Source of the DNA: Vogesella aquatica
Lineage (GTDB): Bacteria > Pseudomonadota > Gammaproteobacteria > Burkholderiales > Chromobacteriaceae
Direction of reading: 5' to 3'
Assembly: GCF_028548455.1 (NCBI RefSeq)
Contig: NZ_JAQQLF010000001.1
Coordinates: 1 to 64,000 of the forward strand
Length of the DNA: 64,000 nt
Each line of letters starts with the position of its first letter. Positions within the stretch are counted from its first letter, which is position 1. The notes beneath the pieces are model-generated. The model ran no database searches and was not told the DNA's origin. It was given only the letters and a program-made list of their open reading frames with translations. Positions 8,813 through 19,260 of the stretch are shown one piece after another. Made by a program: the position numbers and the translations under genes.

Positions 8813-9319
8813 TTAAGAACGGGGCTCGGCTACGGATTGGTCGGAAGCGGTCTTCGTGGCCGGCTGGGCAAACAGGTCTAGCTGGCCTTCATCTGCAGCG
8901 GCCTGCGGCTCGGCCACCACACCGGCAGCGGCCAACATGTCTTCCGGTGCAATGCTTTCGGATGGCTGGTTCGCCTCATCGGCAATGCGGGCAAGCTCGC
9001 TAGCGGACTCTTGCACCACTACCCGGGCAGGCTCCACCGAGTAAGCGATCTCCTGTGCTACCTGGCGCGTCTCATCCACTTCGCGCTGAACCTGGTCGCG
9101 GAAAGCGTTGGCCGCATCCTGCACATCCTGCTTGAGCTCCTGCAGCCCGGCCATCTGGCTTTGCTGGTGGATATCGGACTTCACGCTCGCGACAAAGCGC
9201 TGCGCGCGGCCAACCAGTGCGCCAATGGTACGCGCCACCGTAGGCAAGCGCTCCGGGCCCAGCACGATCAGTGCTACCGCACCAATGACCAGCAGTTCAC
9301 CAAAACTGATTTCAAACAC
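8813..9319 (-). CDS. tatB: Sec-independent protein translocase TatB
   Basis: TatB subunit of 168 residues starting with GTG. The N-terminal membrane helix opens with the typical MFEISFGELLVIGAVALIVLGPERLP, here described in two parts: the acidic FGELL stretch and the GPERLP hinge. An amphipathic helix follows (VARTIGALVGRAQRFVASV) and then a long charged, low-complexity tail. It lies between tatA and tatC in one transcript and acts with TatC as the signal-peptide receptor. Confidence 0.95.
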   Translation of the reverse strand: MFEISFGELLVIGAVALIVLGPERLPTVARTIGALVGRAQRFVASVKSDIHQQSQMAGLQELKQDVQDAANAFRDQVQREVDETRQVAQEIAYSVEPARVVVQESASELARIADEANQPSESIAPEDMLAAAGVVAEPQAAADEGQLDLFAQPATKTASDQSVAEPRS

Positions 9320-9333
9320 AGTCTGGCCTGCGC

Positions 9334-9528
9334 TTATTTCTTGTCTTGGTCGGCATCGATCACGCGACCAGCCGCGCTATCTTTCTCGGTTTCACCCTTC
9401 ATGCCTTCCTTGAAACCCTTCACTGCACCGCCCAGATCCTCGCCAACATTACGCAGTTTCTTGGTACCGAATACCAGAACCACTACCAGCAGCACGATCA
9501 GCCAATGCCAGATGCTAAAGGAACCCAT
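9334..9528 (-). CDS. tatA: Sec-independent protein translocase TatA
   Basis: Pore-forming subunit of the Tat system, 64 residues from [10 protein letters not shown] single membrane helix ([12 protein letters not shown]) is followed by the [19 protein letters not shown] amphipathic helix that defines TatA. I chose the ATG at 9528 over a GTG two codons earlier because GAGG lies nine bases upstream of it. The gene is 15 bases before tatB. Confidence 0.95.
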   Translation of the reverse strand: MGSFSIWHWLIVLLVVVLVFGTKKLRNVGEDLGGAVKGFKEGMKGETEKDSAAGRVIDADQDKK

Positions 9529-9569
9529 GGACACTTACCTCTAAACAGGTCGGGTATGCTTACCCGGAT

Positions 9570-9890
9570 TTATCGATTGCCGTACACGTGTACGTGCAGG
9601 TGGAAAACTTCCTGGCCACCACCGACACCGGTATTGATGGCCGTCTTGAAACCTTGCGCCAGGCCGTGCTCGGCCGCCAGTACCGGCGCCAGCAGCAACA
9701 GCTTGCCCAGCATCTGCTGATGGCGGATATCGCACTGCGCCAGCGATTCTACATGCAGTTTGGGGATCAGCAGCAAGTGCACGTCTGCCTTGGGGTTGAT
9801 GTCGTGGAATACCACCACGTCGTCATCTTCGTAGGCTTTCTTGGCCGGGATCTCGCCTTTGGCGATTTTGCAGAAAATACAGTCACTCAT
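9570..9890 (-). CDS. HIT family nucleotide-binding hydrolase
   Basis: Histidine-triad protein of 106 residues, of the HinT type. It has the N-terminal CIFCKIAKGEIPA motif and the signature HLHVHVYG near the C-terminus, with three histidines of the triad. Family members hydrolyse purine nucleoside phosphoramidates and adenylates. It sits between hisE and tatA in the same direction, an arrangement seen in many betaproteobacteria. Its link to histidine synthesis is by position only. Confidence 0.93.
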   Translation of the reverse strand: MSDCIFCKIAKGEIPAKKAYEDDDVVVFHDINPKADVHLLLIPKLHVESLAQCDIRHQQMLGKLLLLAPVLAAEHGLAQGFKTAINTGVGGGQEVFHLHVHVYGNR

Positions 9891-9904
9891 GTCTCGGGTT
9901 CCGT

Positions 9905-10231
9905 TCAGCCTTGCGTGCGCGACGCTTTTTCATCAATGCCGGAAATACCTTCACGGCGCTTGAGCTCCATCACTACATCTTCGGCGCGCAGGCCGTGATG
10001 GGCCAGCAGCACCATGGAATGGAACCACAGGTCGGCCACCTCGCGCACCAGGTGCAGGCGGTCTTTGTCTTTGGAGGCCATCAGTACCTCGGCCGCCTCT
10101 TCCGCCACCTTTTTCAGGATAGCGTCTTCGCCCTTGTGCAGCAGCGACGCTACGTAGGAAGAGGACGGGCTGGCTTCCTTGCGGGCTTCCAGCGTGTCAC
10201 CGATATTCTTGAAAATTTCTGTCGCGTTCAT
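9905..10231 (-). CDS. hisE: Phosphoribosyl-ATP pyrophosphatase HisE
   Basis: Second step of histidine synthesis: PR-ATP to PR-AMP plus pyrophosphate. The protein has 108 residues from MNATEIFKNIGDTLEARK, the normal length for HisE, with the acidic metal-binding run KKVAEEAAEVLMASKDKD and VREVADLWFHSMVLL. The start is set by homology and by GGGAGA about ten bases upstream; a longer frame extends 52 codons further but is not HisE-like. It lies about 100 bases after hisI, in the same transcript. Confidence 0.95.
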   Translation of the reverse strand: MNATEIFKNIGDTLEARKEASPSSSYVASLLHKGEDAILKKVAEEAAEVLMASKDKDRLHLVREVADLWFHSMVLLAHHGLRAEDVVMELKRREGISGIDEKASRTQG

Positions 10232-10329
10232 CTTGCGTCTCCCGGCTACCGGCGCGGTGCCAGTATATGTCGATAATGTGACATCCTTGTAACAGGTCGT
10301 AGTGGGGTAAACCCTGCAGCAGATCAGAT

Positions 10330-10725
10330 TTAGTGCTGATGGTAAATGGTGTGCGGGTCCTTCAGTACCTCGTCGGTTACCACCCACTGGCCATCGCGCC
10401 AGACGCGGAAGAAGCAGCTCTCGCGACCGGTATGACAGGCGATGCCGCCGGCTTGTTCAATCTGCATGGTAATCACGTCACCGTCGCAGTCCAGCCGCAG
10501 CTCTTTCACCGCCTGTGTGTGGCCGGACTCCTCGCCCTTTTTCCACAGCTTCTGGCGCGAGCGGGTCCAGTAATGGGCGATACCGGTTTCGGCCGTCAGC
10601 TGCAGCGACTCGCGGTTCATATAGGCCACCATCAGTACGCGGCCAGTGTGCGCATCCTGGGCAATGGCCACCACCAGGCCCTTGTCGTCCCACTTCACTT
10701 CATCCAGCCAATTCAGCGTAGTCAT
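10330..10725 (-). CDS. hisI: Phosphoribosyl-AMP cyclohydrolase HisI
   Basis: Third step of the histidine pathway, opening the adenine ring of PR-AMP. The protein has 131 residues from [16 protein letters not shown], with the metal site motifs [24 protein letters not shown] and [12 protein letters not shown] typical of HisI. HisI and HisE are separate genes here, as in most betaproteobacteria. The start overlaps the hisF end. A copy of the GTTGGCCGC word lies exactly between GAGG and the ATG, acting as the spacer of the ribosome binding site. Confidence 0.96.
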   Translation of the reverse strand: MTTLNWLDEVKWDDKGLVVAIAQDAHTGRVLMVAYMNRESLQLTAETGIAHYWTRSRQKLWKKGEESGHTQAVKELRLDCDGDVITMQIEQAGGIACHTGRESCFFRVWRDGQWVVTDEVLKDPHTIYHQH

Positions 10726-10735
10726 GCGGCCAACC

Positions 10736-11503
<768 letters not shown>

Positions 11504-11521
11504 GATGAACAACAACAGAAG

Positions 11522-11553
11522 GTTGGCCGCATGCCGGGTGGCAAGCGGCCAAC
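11522..11553. repeat. Inverted pair of GTTGGCCGC between hisA and hisF
   Basis: GTTGGCCGC at 11522-11530 and its complement GCGGCCAAC at 11545-11553 can form a 9-base-pair stem with a 14-base loop in the hisA-hisF spacer. No T-run follows it, so it is not an obvious terminator. It could slow polymerase or protect the mRNA end. Confidence 0.8.
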
Positions 11554-11560
11554 GCAGGGG

Positions 11561-12304
11561 TTAGGCCTCGGACAGTTCGTCGGCCAGGTCCTGTGCGGCA
11601 GCAAAATCGATGCTGCCTTCGTAGATGGCACGGCCGGTGATGGCACCTTCGATGCCTTCGGCTTCCACCTCGCACAGCTTGCGTACGTCTTCCAGGTCGG
11701 TCAGGCCGCCGGATGCGATCACCGGCACGGTCAGCGCCTGCGCCAGCTTGACGGTGGCTTCGATATTCACGCCATTCATCATGCCGTCGCGGCCGATATC
11801 GGTATAGATCACCGAGTTCACGCCGTAGTCTTCAAAGCGCTTGGCCAGGTCAATCACGTTATGGGCAGTTACCTTGGCCCAGCCATCGATGGCGACCATA
11901 CCGTCCTTGGCGTCCAGGCCCACAATCACCTGGCCCGGGAAGGCATCGCAGGCATCGTGCAGGAAACCGGGGTTTTTCACCGCGGCGGTGCCGATGATCA
12001 CGTACTTCAAGCCCAGATCGAAGTACTTTTCAATGGTATCCAGATCGCGGATACCACCACCCAGTTGTACCGGCATGTCGTCACCGACGGCAGCCAGAAT
12101 GTCGCGGATGACCGACAGGTTTTTCGGTTTGCCAGCAAAGGCACCGTTCAGATCCACCAGATGCAGGCGGCGGGCGCCCTGGTCGCGCCAGTGCAGCGCA
12201 ACTTTCACTGGGTCATCGGAAAATACGGTGGCGTCACTCATTACGCCTTGTTTCAGGCGTACGCATTGACCGTCCTTGAGGTCGATAGCGGGTATCAGCA
12301 GCAT
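11561..12304 (-). CDS. hisA: ProFAR isomerase HisA
   Basis: Isomerase of the histidine pathway (ProFAR to PRFAR), 247 residues, a TIM barrel. The start [17 protein letters not shown] is typical. The first catalytic aspartate is in PAIDLKDG and the second in [14 protein letters not shown]; phosphate loops are QLGGGIRD and [11 protein letters not shown]. It lies between hisH and hisF on one transcript and is evolutionarily related to HisF. Confidence 0.97.
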   Translation of the reverse strand: MLLIPAIDLKDGQCVRLKQGVMSDATVFSDDPVKVALHWRDQGARRLHLVDLNGAFAGKPKNLSVIRDILAAVGDDMPVQLGGGIRDLDTIEKYFDLGLKYVIIGTAAVKNPGFLHDACDAFPGQVIVGLDAKDGMVAIDGWAKVTAHNVIDLAKRFEDYGVNSVIYTDIGRDGMMNGVNIEATVKLAQALTVPVIASGGLTDLEDVRKLCEVEAEGIEGAITGRAIYEGSIDFAAAQDLADELSEA

Positions 12305-12326
12305 GATGCGGAAGATCTACGGTAAG

Positions 12327-12968
12327 TTAAACAGTGCCGTCCCACGCCAGGAAGTTCTTCATCATCTGAAGACCGGCGCGGTGGCTCTTTTCGGTGTGGA
12401 ACTGGGTGGCGAAAATATTGCCATCACCGACAATACAGGAAAACCGTTCGGGATACTCGCTTTCGGCCAGCGTGATGGCGCTGCTGGCCGGTGCAAAGTG
12501 GTAACTGTGCACAAAATAGAAACGCTCGCCGTCTTCGATGCCGGCAAACAGCGGGTGCGCCCGCTGCCGGAGCACGCGGTTCCAGCCCATGTGCGGCACT
12601 TTCAGGCGCTCGCCCTGTGCATCCAGCAAGTTGGCCGCAAAGCGTTTTACCTGCCCCGGAAAAATGCCCAGCCCTGGCGTATCGCCCTCTTCGCTATGGT
12701 CAAACAGCAGCTGGGCGCCCACGCAGATACCGAAGAACGGCTTGGTGCGCGTGGTTTCGCGTACGGCATCGGCCAGGCCGTAAGCGTTCAGCTCGCGCAT
12801 GCAGTCCGGCATGGCGCCCTGGCCGGGAAAGATCACCTTGTCGGCACTCACCACCCGCTCCGGGTCGGAGGTCAGGAAGATGTCGGCGCCGATGTCGTTG
12901 ACGTACTGGACGGACTTGAGCACCGAGTGCAGGTTGCCCATGCCGTAATCGATGACGGCTACTTTCAT
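12327..12968 (-). CDS. hisH: Imidazole glycerol phosphate synthase subunit HisH
   Basis: Glutaminase subunit of IGP synthase, giving ammonia to HisF. It has 213 residues, with the class I amidotransferase nucleophile in [15 protein letters not shown], the oxyanion part [10 protein letters not shown], and the catalytic histidine and glutamate in [14 protein letters not shown]. The start overlaps the hisB stop by four bases (ATGA), which couples their translation. Confidence 0.97.
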   Translation of the reverse strand: MKVAVIDYGMGNLHSVLKSVQYVNDIGADIFLTSDPERVVSADKVIFPGQGAMPDCMRELNAYGLADAVRETTRTKPFFGICVGAQLLFDHSEEGDTPGLGIFPGQVKRFAANLLDAQGERLKVPHMGWNRVLRQRAHPLFAGIEDGERFYFVHSYHFAPASSAITLAESEYPERFSCIVGDGNIFATQFHTEKSHRAGLQMMKNFLAWDGTV

Positions 12969-13558
12969 GCTGTCAGCGTCCCTTTGGTGGACGGTGTCTG
13001 GCCGGCCATGCGTTCGTCCACTTCCACCGCCATGCGCAGCGCGCGGCCGAAGGCCTTGAACACGGTTTCGGCCTGGTGGTGGCTGTTCACGCCACGCAGG
13101 TTGTCGATGTGCAGGGTCACCATGCTGTGGTTCACAAAGCCGTGGAAGAATTCGCTGAACAGGTCCACGTCGAAGCTGCCGATACAGGCGCGGGTAAACG
13201 GGATGTGGTACTCCAGACCCGGGCGGCCGGACAGGTCGATCACCACGCGCGACAGCGCCTCGTCCAGCGGCACGTAGGCGTGGCCGTAGCGGCGGATGCC
13301 TTTCTTGTCGCCGATGGCCTTGGCAAAAGCCTGGCCCAGCGTGATACCGATATCTTCCACGGTGTGGTGGGCATCGATATGCAGGTCGCCGCGGGCGTGC
13401 ACGTCCAGGTCGATCAGGCCGTGGCGGGCGATCTGGTCCATCATGTGGTCGAGAAAAGGCACGCCGGTGTCAAAGCGGCCCACGCCGGTACCATCCAGGT
13501 TCAGGCTGATGGTGATCTGGGTTTCCAGGGTATTGCGGGTAACGGTAGCGGTGCGCAT
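12965..13558 (-). CDS. hisB: Imidazoleglycerol-phosphate dehydratase HisB
   Basis: Monofunctional dehydratase of 197 residues. The two metal-binding histidine clusters are visible: [18 protein letters not shown] with [16 protein letters not shown], and later [14 protein letters not shown]. There is no fused phosphatase domain, unlike enterobacterial HisB, so histidinol phosphatase must be encoded elsewhere. It follows hisC by five bases and overlaps hisH. Confidence 0.97.
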   Translation of the reverse strand: MRTATVTRNTLETQITISLNLDGTGVGRFDTGVPFLDHMMDQIARHGLIDLDVHARGDLHIDAHHTVEDIGITLGQAFAKAIGDKKGIRRYGHAYVPLDEALSRVVIDLSGRPGLEYHIPFTRACIGSFDVDLFSEFFHGFVNHSMVTLHIDNLRGVNSHHQAETVFKAFGRALRMAVEVDERMAGQTPSTKGTLTA

Positions 13559-13563
13559 GGGTT

Positions 13564-14625
13564 TCAGGCAAAAAAGGAATCGATGGCCGCAAGCACGGCC
13601 GTGTTTTCATCGGGGCTGCCCACGGTCAGGCGCAGGCAGTGTTGCAATAGCGGGTGGTAACCGTGCAGGTTTTTCACCAGGATGCCGGCGGCTTTCAGCG
13701 CGGCAAACAGCGCAGGGGCGTCCGGCACGCGCACGGTGACAAAGTTGGCCTCGGACGGGAATACCGTGCACTGCGCGTATGCCGACAGCGCTGCGGCCAA
13801 CCTGCTGCGCTCGGCGCGCAACTCGGCCGCCTGGGCGTCGAACACGTCCAGGTGGCGCAAGGCAAACTTCGCGGCGGCCTGGGTCAGCACGTTCACGTTA
13901 TATGGCGGGCGTACTTTGTCCAGCTGGGCGATCACGTCCGGCACGCCGGCCGCGTAGCCCAGGCGCAGGCCGGCCAGGCCGATCTTGGACAGCGTGCGCA
14001 TCACGATGAGCTGCGGGTGCTGGCCGGCCAGATCCATGAAGGTATCGGCAGCAAAGGCCTGGTAGGCCTCGTCCACCACCACCAGGCCCGGTACGGCGTC
14101 GAGAATGGCTTCTACCTGCTGGCGGGCAAAGCGCGGGCCGGTAGGATTGTTGGGGTAGGACACAAACACCACCGCCGGCTGGTGCGCGGCGATGGCGGCC
14201 AGGGTGGCGTCCAGATTCAGGGTGAAGTCGTCGTTCAGCGGCACGCCCACGTAACGCATGCGCGACAGCTGCGCGTTCATGCGGTACATCACGAAGGAAG
14301 GCTCCAGCGCCAGTACCACGCTGTCGGCCGGCAGTGCCTGGGTCAGCAGGGTAATGAGCTCGTCGGAACCATTGCCCAGCACCACGTCGGCGGCGGCGGG
14401 GATGGCAAAGACTGCCTTGAGCTGGTCTTTCAGGCCATCGCCGTGCGGGTCGGGGTAGCGGTTCAGCGCCACCTCGGCCAGGGTCTGGCCCAGCTCGGCG
14501 CGCAAGGCGTCAGGGAGTCGGTACGGGTTTTCCATTGCATCGAGCTTGAGATAGCCCGTTGCATCGGCAACATGGTAGGCCTGCATGGCCAGGACATCGG
14601 GGCGGAACCACTGCTGTATAGACAT
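13564..14625 (-). CDS. hisC: Histidinol-phosphate aminotransferase HisC
   Basis: PLP-dependent aminotransferase of about 353 residues. Family features are [13 protein letters not shown] near the start, [17 protein letters not shown], the [10 protein letters not shown] aspartate motif and the lysine loop [15 protein letters not shown]. The start is uncertain: MSIQQWF at 14625 has a weak GAG upstream, and another ATG lies four codons earlier. About 105 bases separate it from the preceding binding-protein gene, so it may have its own promoter. Confidence 0.95.
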   Translation of the reverse strand: MSIQQWFRPDVLAMQAYHVADATGYLKLDAMENPYRLPDALRAELGQTLAEVALNRYPDPHGDGLKDQLKAVFAIPAAADVVLGNGSDELITLLTQALPADSVVLALEPSFVMYRMNAQLSRMRYVGVPLNDDFTLNLDATLAAIAAHQPAVVFVSYPNNPTGPRFARQQVEAILDAVPGLVVVDEAYQAFAADTFMDLAGQHPQLIVMRTLSKIGLAGLRLGYAAGVPDVIAQLDKVRPPYNVNVLTQAAAKFALRHLDVFDAQAAELRAERSRLAAALSAYAQCTVFPSEANFVTVRVPDAPALFAALKAAGILVKNLHGYHPLLQHCLRLTVGSPDENTAVLAAIDSFFA

Positions 14626-14729
14626 TTTGCTCGACATTTCAATACCGGCGGGGCCGGTAGGAACTGCCGGCGAAGCCCGACGCAATCAATTCACAGAACC
14701 CGCATCCTAACCCGATTCGGCGCGGGCGG

Positions 14730-15707
14730 CTACTCGATCAGCTGTACTTGCCCGACCCAGGCAGGTGGCAGGGCAAGGCCGAAACGCTGTAGCGCACGCC
14801 GGCTGAACAGCAAGCGGCCACTACCGCCATTGAGCGGGAACAGGCTGCCAGGCTGGCGGTGCTGAAACAGGATCTGCTGCACCAGCCCTGCGGCCAAGCT
14901 GCCCTGGTCGCTACCAGACAACACCAACCCGCCAATGGCCTTGTCCGGCCCGATGGCAAAATCCCAGAACGCGAACAGCGGCAGCTTGCTGTTGGCCGCC
15001 GTCCAGGCGATGACCTCGCTATCCGGCACCAGCTTACCGTTGCTGTCGCGCAGGGTCTGATACAGGCCGGTCCAGATCGCCTGATAGCGGCTACCGGCCT
15101 GGCTCACCTGACGCTGCCAGTCAGCGTAGTCGATGGTGCGCACCAGGTCGATCTGCACGGCGCCATCCTGCAGGGTGTTGGCGCGGCCGAATAGCTCCTC
15201 CTGAATCACCTCGGAAGTCAGATCGTTATCGAACAACAGCAGCACACGCTGCATGCCCGGCACCAGCTGGCGCATCAGGTTGATATTGCGGCGTATCAGC
15301 GGCCGCTCCAGCACGCCAGTCACGTTGGCCGCATGGTCTTGCAGATAATGGCGCGGGTTCTGGTTGATCCCCAGGTACACCACCGGTGTGCGGGTACCGG
15401 CCAGACGGGTACCGACAAAGCGCAGCGCGGCGTCGTCTGCCACCAGCACCAGCTGCGGCTGCTGGCGCTGGATCTGCGCCAGAATCTGCGCGGCACGCGG
15501 CTCCAGCTGGTCACGCGGCAGGCGTTTGCTATCGAGCTCGGCGTAGACGAACTGTACCGAGCTACCCAGCGTGCGCACCAGCGCGCCACGCCATGCCTGG
15601 CTCCAGGCGTAGCCGGCGTGGTAGCTGTCCACCAGCATCACAGTGGGGGCCGCCTGGGCGCAGGCAAAAAGAAAGGCCAGACAGAGTCCGGCCAGATGGC
15701 GTGTCAT
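14730..15707 (-). CDS. Orphan ABC-type periplasmic substrate-binding protein
   Basis: A protein of 325 residues with a signal peptide (LAGLCLAFLFACAQA) and the fold signature of the ABC_sub_bind family (PF04392): VMLVDSYHAGYAWSQAW, VLVADDAALRF, VYLGINQNPRHY and LLLFDNDLTSEVI. It has no permease or ATPase neighbour, so it may serve a distant transporter or work as a sensor. It lies between hisD and hisC in the same direction, about 50 bases after hisD, so it interrupts the his gene order. The ligand cannot be read from the sequence. AAGGAG precedes the ATG by about ten bases. Confidence 0.8.
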   Translation of the reverse strand: MTRHLAGLCLAFLFACAQAAPTVMLVDSYHAGYAWSQAWRGALVRTLGSSVQFVYAELDSKRLPRDQLEPRAAQILAQIQRQQPQLVLVADDAALRFVGTRLAGTRTPVVYLGINQNPRHYLQDHAANVTGVLERPLIRRNINLMRQLVPGMQRVLLLFDNDLTSEVIQEELFGRANTLQDGAVQIDLVRTIDYADWQRQVSQAGSRYQAIWTGLYQTLRDSNGKLVPDSEVIAWTAANSKLPLFAFWDFAIGPDKAIGGLVLSGSDQGSLAAGLVQQILFQHRQPGSLFPLNGGSGRLLFSRRALQRFGLALPPAWVGQVQLIE

Positions 15708-15757
15708 CGGCGTATTGCTCCTTGTGCTATGGAGCCTAGGCCAGTTTCGTTAAATTT

Positions 15758-17050
15758 TCATTCGTCCAGGCGCAATTCTGCCGCCCGCGCGTGCGCCGTC
15801 AGGCCCTCGCCATGCGCCAGAATGCTGGCGATCTTGCCCAGCTTCTGCGCACCGGCGTGCGACACGCGGATCAGGCTGCTGCGCTTCTGGAAGTCGTACA
15901 CCCCCAGCGGGCTGGCAAAGCGCGCGGTACGGCTGGTGGGCAGCACGTGGTTGGGGCCGGCACAGTAGTCGCCCAGGCTTTCCGAGGTGAAGCGGCCCAT
16001 GAAGATGGCGCCGGCGTGGCGCAAGCTGGGCAGCCACGCGTCCGGCTCGGCCACCGACAGCTCCAGGTGCTCGGGCGCAATGTAATTCGAAATCTCGCAG
16101 GCTTCGGCCAGGTCGCGCACTTGGATCAGCGCGCCACGGTTGGCCAGGCTCTGCTCGATGATGGCGCGGCGCGGCATGGCCGGCAGCAGCTTGGCGATGC
16201 TGGCTTCCACGCGGGCAATGTATTCCGCCGACGGGCACAGCAGGATGGCCTGGGCGATTTCGTCGTGCTCGGCCTGGCTGAACAGGTCCATGGCGATCCA
16301 GTCCGGGTCGGTGTCGCCGTCGCAAATCACCAGAATCTCGGACGGGCCGGCCACCATGTCGATGCCCACCACGCCGAACACGCGGCGCTTGGCGGCAGCC
16401 ACGTAGGCGTTGCCAGGGCCGGTGATCTTGTCTACCTGCGGCACGGTCTGGGTACCGTAGGCCAGCGCAGCTACCGCCTGGGCGCCACCACAGGTGAACA
16501 CCTTGTCCACGCCGGCGATATAGGCTGCGGCCAACACCAGGTCGTTCTGCTCGCCATTGGGGGTGGGCACCACCATGATGATCTCGCCCACGCCGGCCAC
16601 TTTGGCCGGCATGGCGTTCATCAGCACCGAGCTGGGGTAGGCCGCCTTGCCGCCGGGTACGTAGATACCCACGCGGTCCAGCGGGGTAACTTGCTGGCCC
16701 AGCAGCGTGCCGTCTTCGTCCTCGTAGCTCCAGGAGTGCGCCAGCTGCTTCTCGTGGTAGCGGCGCACGCGCTCGGCGGCAGCGACCAGCGCGTCGCGCA
16801 CGTGGCCCGGCAGGCGGTCGTGCGCGGCTTGCAGCGCTTCGCGGCTAAGGGTGAGCTCGGCCATGCTGGCGGCGCTCATGCGGTCGAAGCGGTTGGTGTA
16901 CTCCACGACGGCGGCGTCACCGCGGGCTTTGACGTCCTCGCAGATGGCGGCGACAGCGGTATCGACGGCGGGGTCCTGGGCGGTTTCGAACGCCAGCAGG
17001 GCTTTCAGGCGGGCGTCGAAGTCGGCTTGGGTAGAAGACAGGCGTTGCAT
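15758..17050 (-). CDS. hisD: Histidinol dehydrogenase HisD
   Basis: Last two oxidation steps of histidine synthesis, NAD- and zinc-dependent. The protein has 430 residues from [16 protein letters not shown]. It carries [41 protein letters not shown], the catalytic region [11 protein letters not shown] and the zinc ligand motif PNHVLPTS. I chose the ATG at 17050, preceded by GGAG, over an upstream start with no family match. It is 54 bases after hisG. Confidence 0.97.
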   Translation of the reverse strand: MQRLSSTQADFDARLKALLAFETAQDPAVDTAVAAICEDVKARGDAAVVEYTNRFDRMSAASMAELTLSREALQAAHDRLPGHVRDALVAAAERVRRYHEKQLAHSWSYEDEDGTLLGQQVTPLDRVGIYVPGGKAAYPSSVLMNAMPAKVAGVGEIIMVVPTPNGEQNDLVLAAAYIAGVDKVFTCGGAQAVAALAYGTQTVPQVDKITGPGNAYVAAAKRRVFGVVGIDMVAGPSEILVICDGDTDPDWIAMDLFSQAEHDEIAQAILLCPSAEYIARVEASIAKLLPAMPRRAIIEQSLANRGALIQVRDLAEACEISNYIAPEHLELSVAEPDAWLPSLRHAGAIFMGRFTSESLGDYCAGPNHVLPTSRTARFASPLGVYDFQKRSSLIRVSHAGAQKLGKIASILAHGEGLTAHARAAELRLDE

Positions 17051-17104
17051 GCGTGCGGCTCCGGGGGCCACGGCCCACCCCAAGGTTGGCCGCAGCGGGG
17101 ACAG

Positions 17105-17746
17105 TTACGGCTGGACGGCGCCAGCGAAGGCATCCAGCACCGGCTGGATGGTGTCGTACTTGAGTTTCAGCGCCGCCTGGTTCACCACCAGACGCGAGCT
17201 GATATCGATGATGTGCTCGACGGCCACCAGGTTGTTGGCCTTCAGCGTGCCACCGGTAGACACCAGATCGACGATGGCGTCGGCCAGGCCCACCAGCGGC
17301 GCCAGCTCCATGGAGCCGTACAGCTTGATGATGTCAACGTGCACGCCTTTGGCGGCAAAGTGCTCGCGCGCGATCTGCGGGTATTTGGTGGCCACTTTCA
17401 GGCGGGCACCGTGCTTGACGGCGGCCTCGTAGTCAAAGCCGTTTTCCACCGCCACCATCATCTTGCACTTGGCAATGTTCAGGTCCAGCGGCTGGTACAG
17501 GCCAGCGCCACCGTGCTCGATCAATACGTCGCGGCCGGCAATGCCCAGGTCGGCGGCACCGTACTGCACGTAGGTGGGCACGTCGGAGGCGCGTACGATC
17601 ACCAGCTTTACGTCGGGGCGGTTGGTACCGATGATGAGTTTGCGCGACGATTCCGGTGCCTCGGCGGGCACAATGCCTGCCGCGGCCAACAAGGGAAGGG
17701 TTTCTTCAAAAATGCGGCCCTTGGACAGGGCAATGGTCAGGGTCAT
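17105..17746 (-). CDS. hisG: ATP phosphoribosyltransferase HisG, short form
   Basis: First, committed step of histidine synthesis. At 213 residues it is the short form, which lacks the C-terminal ACT-like regulatory domain and normally needs a HisZ partner for activity and feedback. No hisZ is in the window. Family motifs are [30 protein letters not shown] and the PRPP loop [14 protein letters not shown]. It is the first his gene of the run, about 30 bases after the PilZ gene. Confidence 0.96.
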   Translation of the reverse strand: MTLTIALSKGRIFEETLPLLAAAGIVPAEAPESSRKLIIGTNRPDVKLVIVRASDVPTYVQYGAADLGIAGRDVLIEHGGAGLYQPLDLNIAKCKMMVAVENGFDYEAAVKHGARLKVATKYPQIAREHFAAKGVHVDIIKLYGSMELAPLVGLADAIVDLVSTGGTLKANNLVAVEHIIDISSRLVVNQAALKLKYDTIQPVLDAFAGAVQP

Positions 17747-17776
17747 GATGGCGTGCTGCGTTGCAATAGGTTGGCC

Positions 17777-18526
17777 TCAGCGTACCAGAGCACGGCGCTC
17801 CCGCTCAAGCTGCGCGATATAGCGCTGCACCAGTGTTTCGCGCGGGGTGTTCATGCCTTGGAACAAACAACCCACACGTAGCGTTTCCATGCCATTTTTC
17901 AGCTGCAATTTCATGACGTGACGCACTTCCACGCCCACTTGCAATACCCCAAAGGGTTTAAGCTCGATCACCGCCTGACGCAACACCATGCCCTCGTTCA
18001 GCCAGCCAGCCTGCGCCGGGGTCAGCGTCAGCGCCATGCCACCCAGGCTGATATCAAACAGCGGGATCAGCTTTTCACCGTCGGGGTGGTCCGGCAGCCG
18101 GCACAACACCGGCTGCGCGACCGGCGTATGGATGCGGAAAAAATCGCGGCGCTGCAGGCGGATGACCTGCGCCGGCAGCGGCGCCTCGAACGCGGGGGCG
18201 CCTTCAAAGCTGATTTCGCGGGCTTCACCGGTGGCAAACTGGGTTTTCACGCCAGACGGGGCGCTGACGAACACATTGCGCTCGCTCTGCAGCAACATGC
18301 GGTTTTCGTGTTCCTTCGCCCCCCAGTCCAGCACCATCACGCCGCGCTCGGGGTCGATATCCAGCAGCCGGGTAATGATGAAAGACTTACCCTTGTTGGA
18401 AAACACCGTTACGTTCTGGCGCTGGTCGATAATGGTGCGCAGATGTTGCACGATCTCGGCCCGGCTGGACAGGGTAAACCGGGACAGGTCTGCGGGCTCG
18501 CTGCCGCTATGTTTTTCTTCAGTCAC
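17777..18526 (-). CDS. PilZ-domain flagellar brake protein YcgR-type
   Basis: A c-di-GMP-responsive protein of 249 residues with GTG start. Residues 20 to about 120 match the YcgR N-terminal domain. The C-terminal PilZ domain has both ligand motifs, the RRDFFRI arginine cluster near residue 145 and DISLGG near residue 178. In other bacteria YcgR slows flagellar rotation when c-di-GMP is high. It is upstream of hisG by 30 bases on the same strand; no flagellar gene is in the window. Confidence 0.88.
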   Translation of the reverse strand: MTEEKHSGSEPADLSRFTLSSRAEIVQHLRTIIDQRQNVTVFSNKGKSFIITRLLDIDPERGVMVLDWGAKEHENRMLLQSERNVFVSAPSGVKTQFATGEAREISFEGAPAFEAPLPAQVIRLQRRDFFRIHTPVAQPVLCRLPDHPDGEKLIPLFDISLGGMALTLTPAQAGWLNEGMVLRQAVIELKPFGVLQVGVEVRHVMKLQLKNGMETLRVGCLFQGMNTPRETLVQRYIAQLERERRALVR

Positions 18527-18573
18527 AATCTGCTTATCCGCTGCCAGCTACTGGCTAAAAATGACACCCAAGT

Positions 18574-19170
18574 CTAGCGCAACAATTGCTGCAAATCATG
18601 CGCGATATCCGCGGCCGGGGTGCCGTAAGGCACATACACGCGCAGCTGGCCTTTAGTATCAAACAAATAACTGCCGGCGCTGTGGTCCATAGTGTAGCCG
18701 CCATCCTGGCGCGCCTGTCGCTGCGCCACGATCTTGTACTGGCTGGCCACCGCCTGCACCTGCGCCGGGCTACCGGTCAGCCCCATGAAACGTTTGTCGA
18801 AAAACGGCACGTAGCCTGCCAGCACCTGCGGCGTATCACGTTGCGGGTCGATGCTGACAAACAGCACCTGTACGCGGTCGCTGTCCTTGCCCAGCTGCTT
18901 CATCACCTGCTGGTACTCCAGCATGGTGGTGGGGCAAATATCCGGGCAGTGGGTATAGCCAAAAAACAGCGCTACTGCCTTGCCCTGATAATCGGCCAGA
19001 TGATGCGGCTTGCCATCCTGCCCCGTCAGGGTGAACGGCTTGCCGAAATCGGCAGTACTGATATCCGTGCCCTTGAACGACAGCGTCTCAGCGGGGGTAC
19101 AAGCCAGTAAAGATATTGCCAGCGCGGCCACAGCCAGCAGTTTGCCAAACGGTTTCATGCGTAAGCTCAT
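18574..19170 (-). CDS. SCO1/SenC family copper chaperone
   Basis: A thioredoxin-fold lipoprotein of about 198 residues for assembly of the CuA site of cytochrome c oxidase. A lipobox is present (ISLLACTPA). The copper motif CPDIC lies in GYTHCPDICPTT, and the distal histidine in DGGYTMDHSAGSYLFD. An alternative ATG is four codons downstream; neither start has a good ribosome site. It follows the SURF1 gene by about 90 bases in the same direction. Confidence 0.92.
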   Translation of the reverse strand: MSLRMKPFGKLLAVAALAISLLACTPAETLSFKGTDISTADFGKPFTLTGQDGKPHHLADYQGKAVALFFGYTHCPDICPTTMLEYQQVMKQLGKDSDRVQVLFVSIDPQRDTPQVLAGYVPFFDKRFMGLTGSPAQVQAVASQYKIVAQRQARQDGGYTMDHSAGSYLFDTKGQLRVYVPYGTPAADIAHDLQQLLR

Positions 19171-19260
19171 CAGGAAGATAGCGTTGATGTGACCCGGCTA
19201 TTCGCAGCGGGGGACGGCCAGCAGCATAGGCCTGGCAGCACGCGGCGGCAAGCAGGCCGA

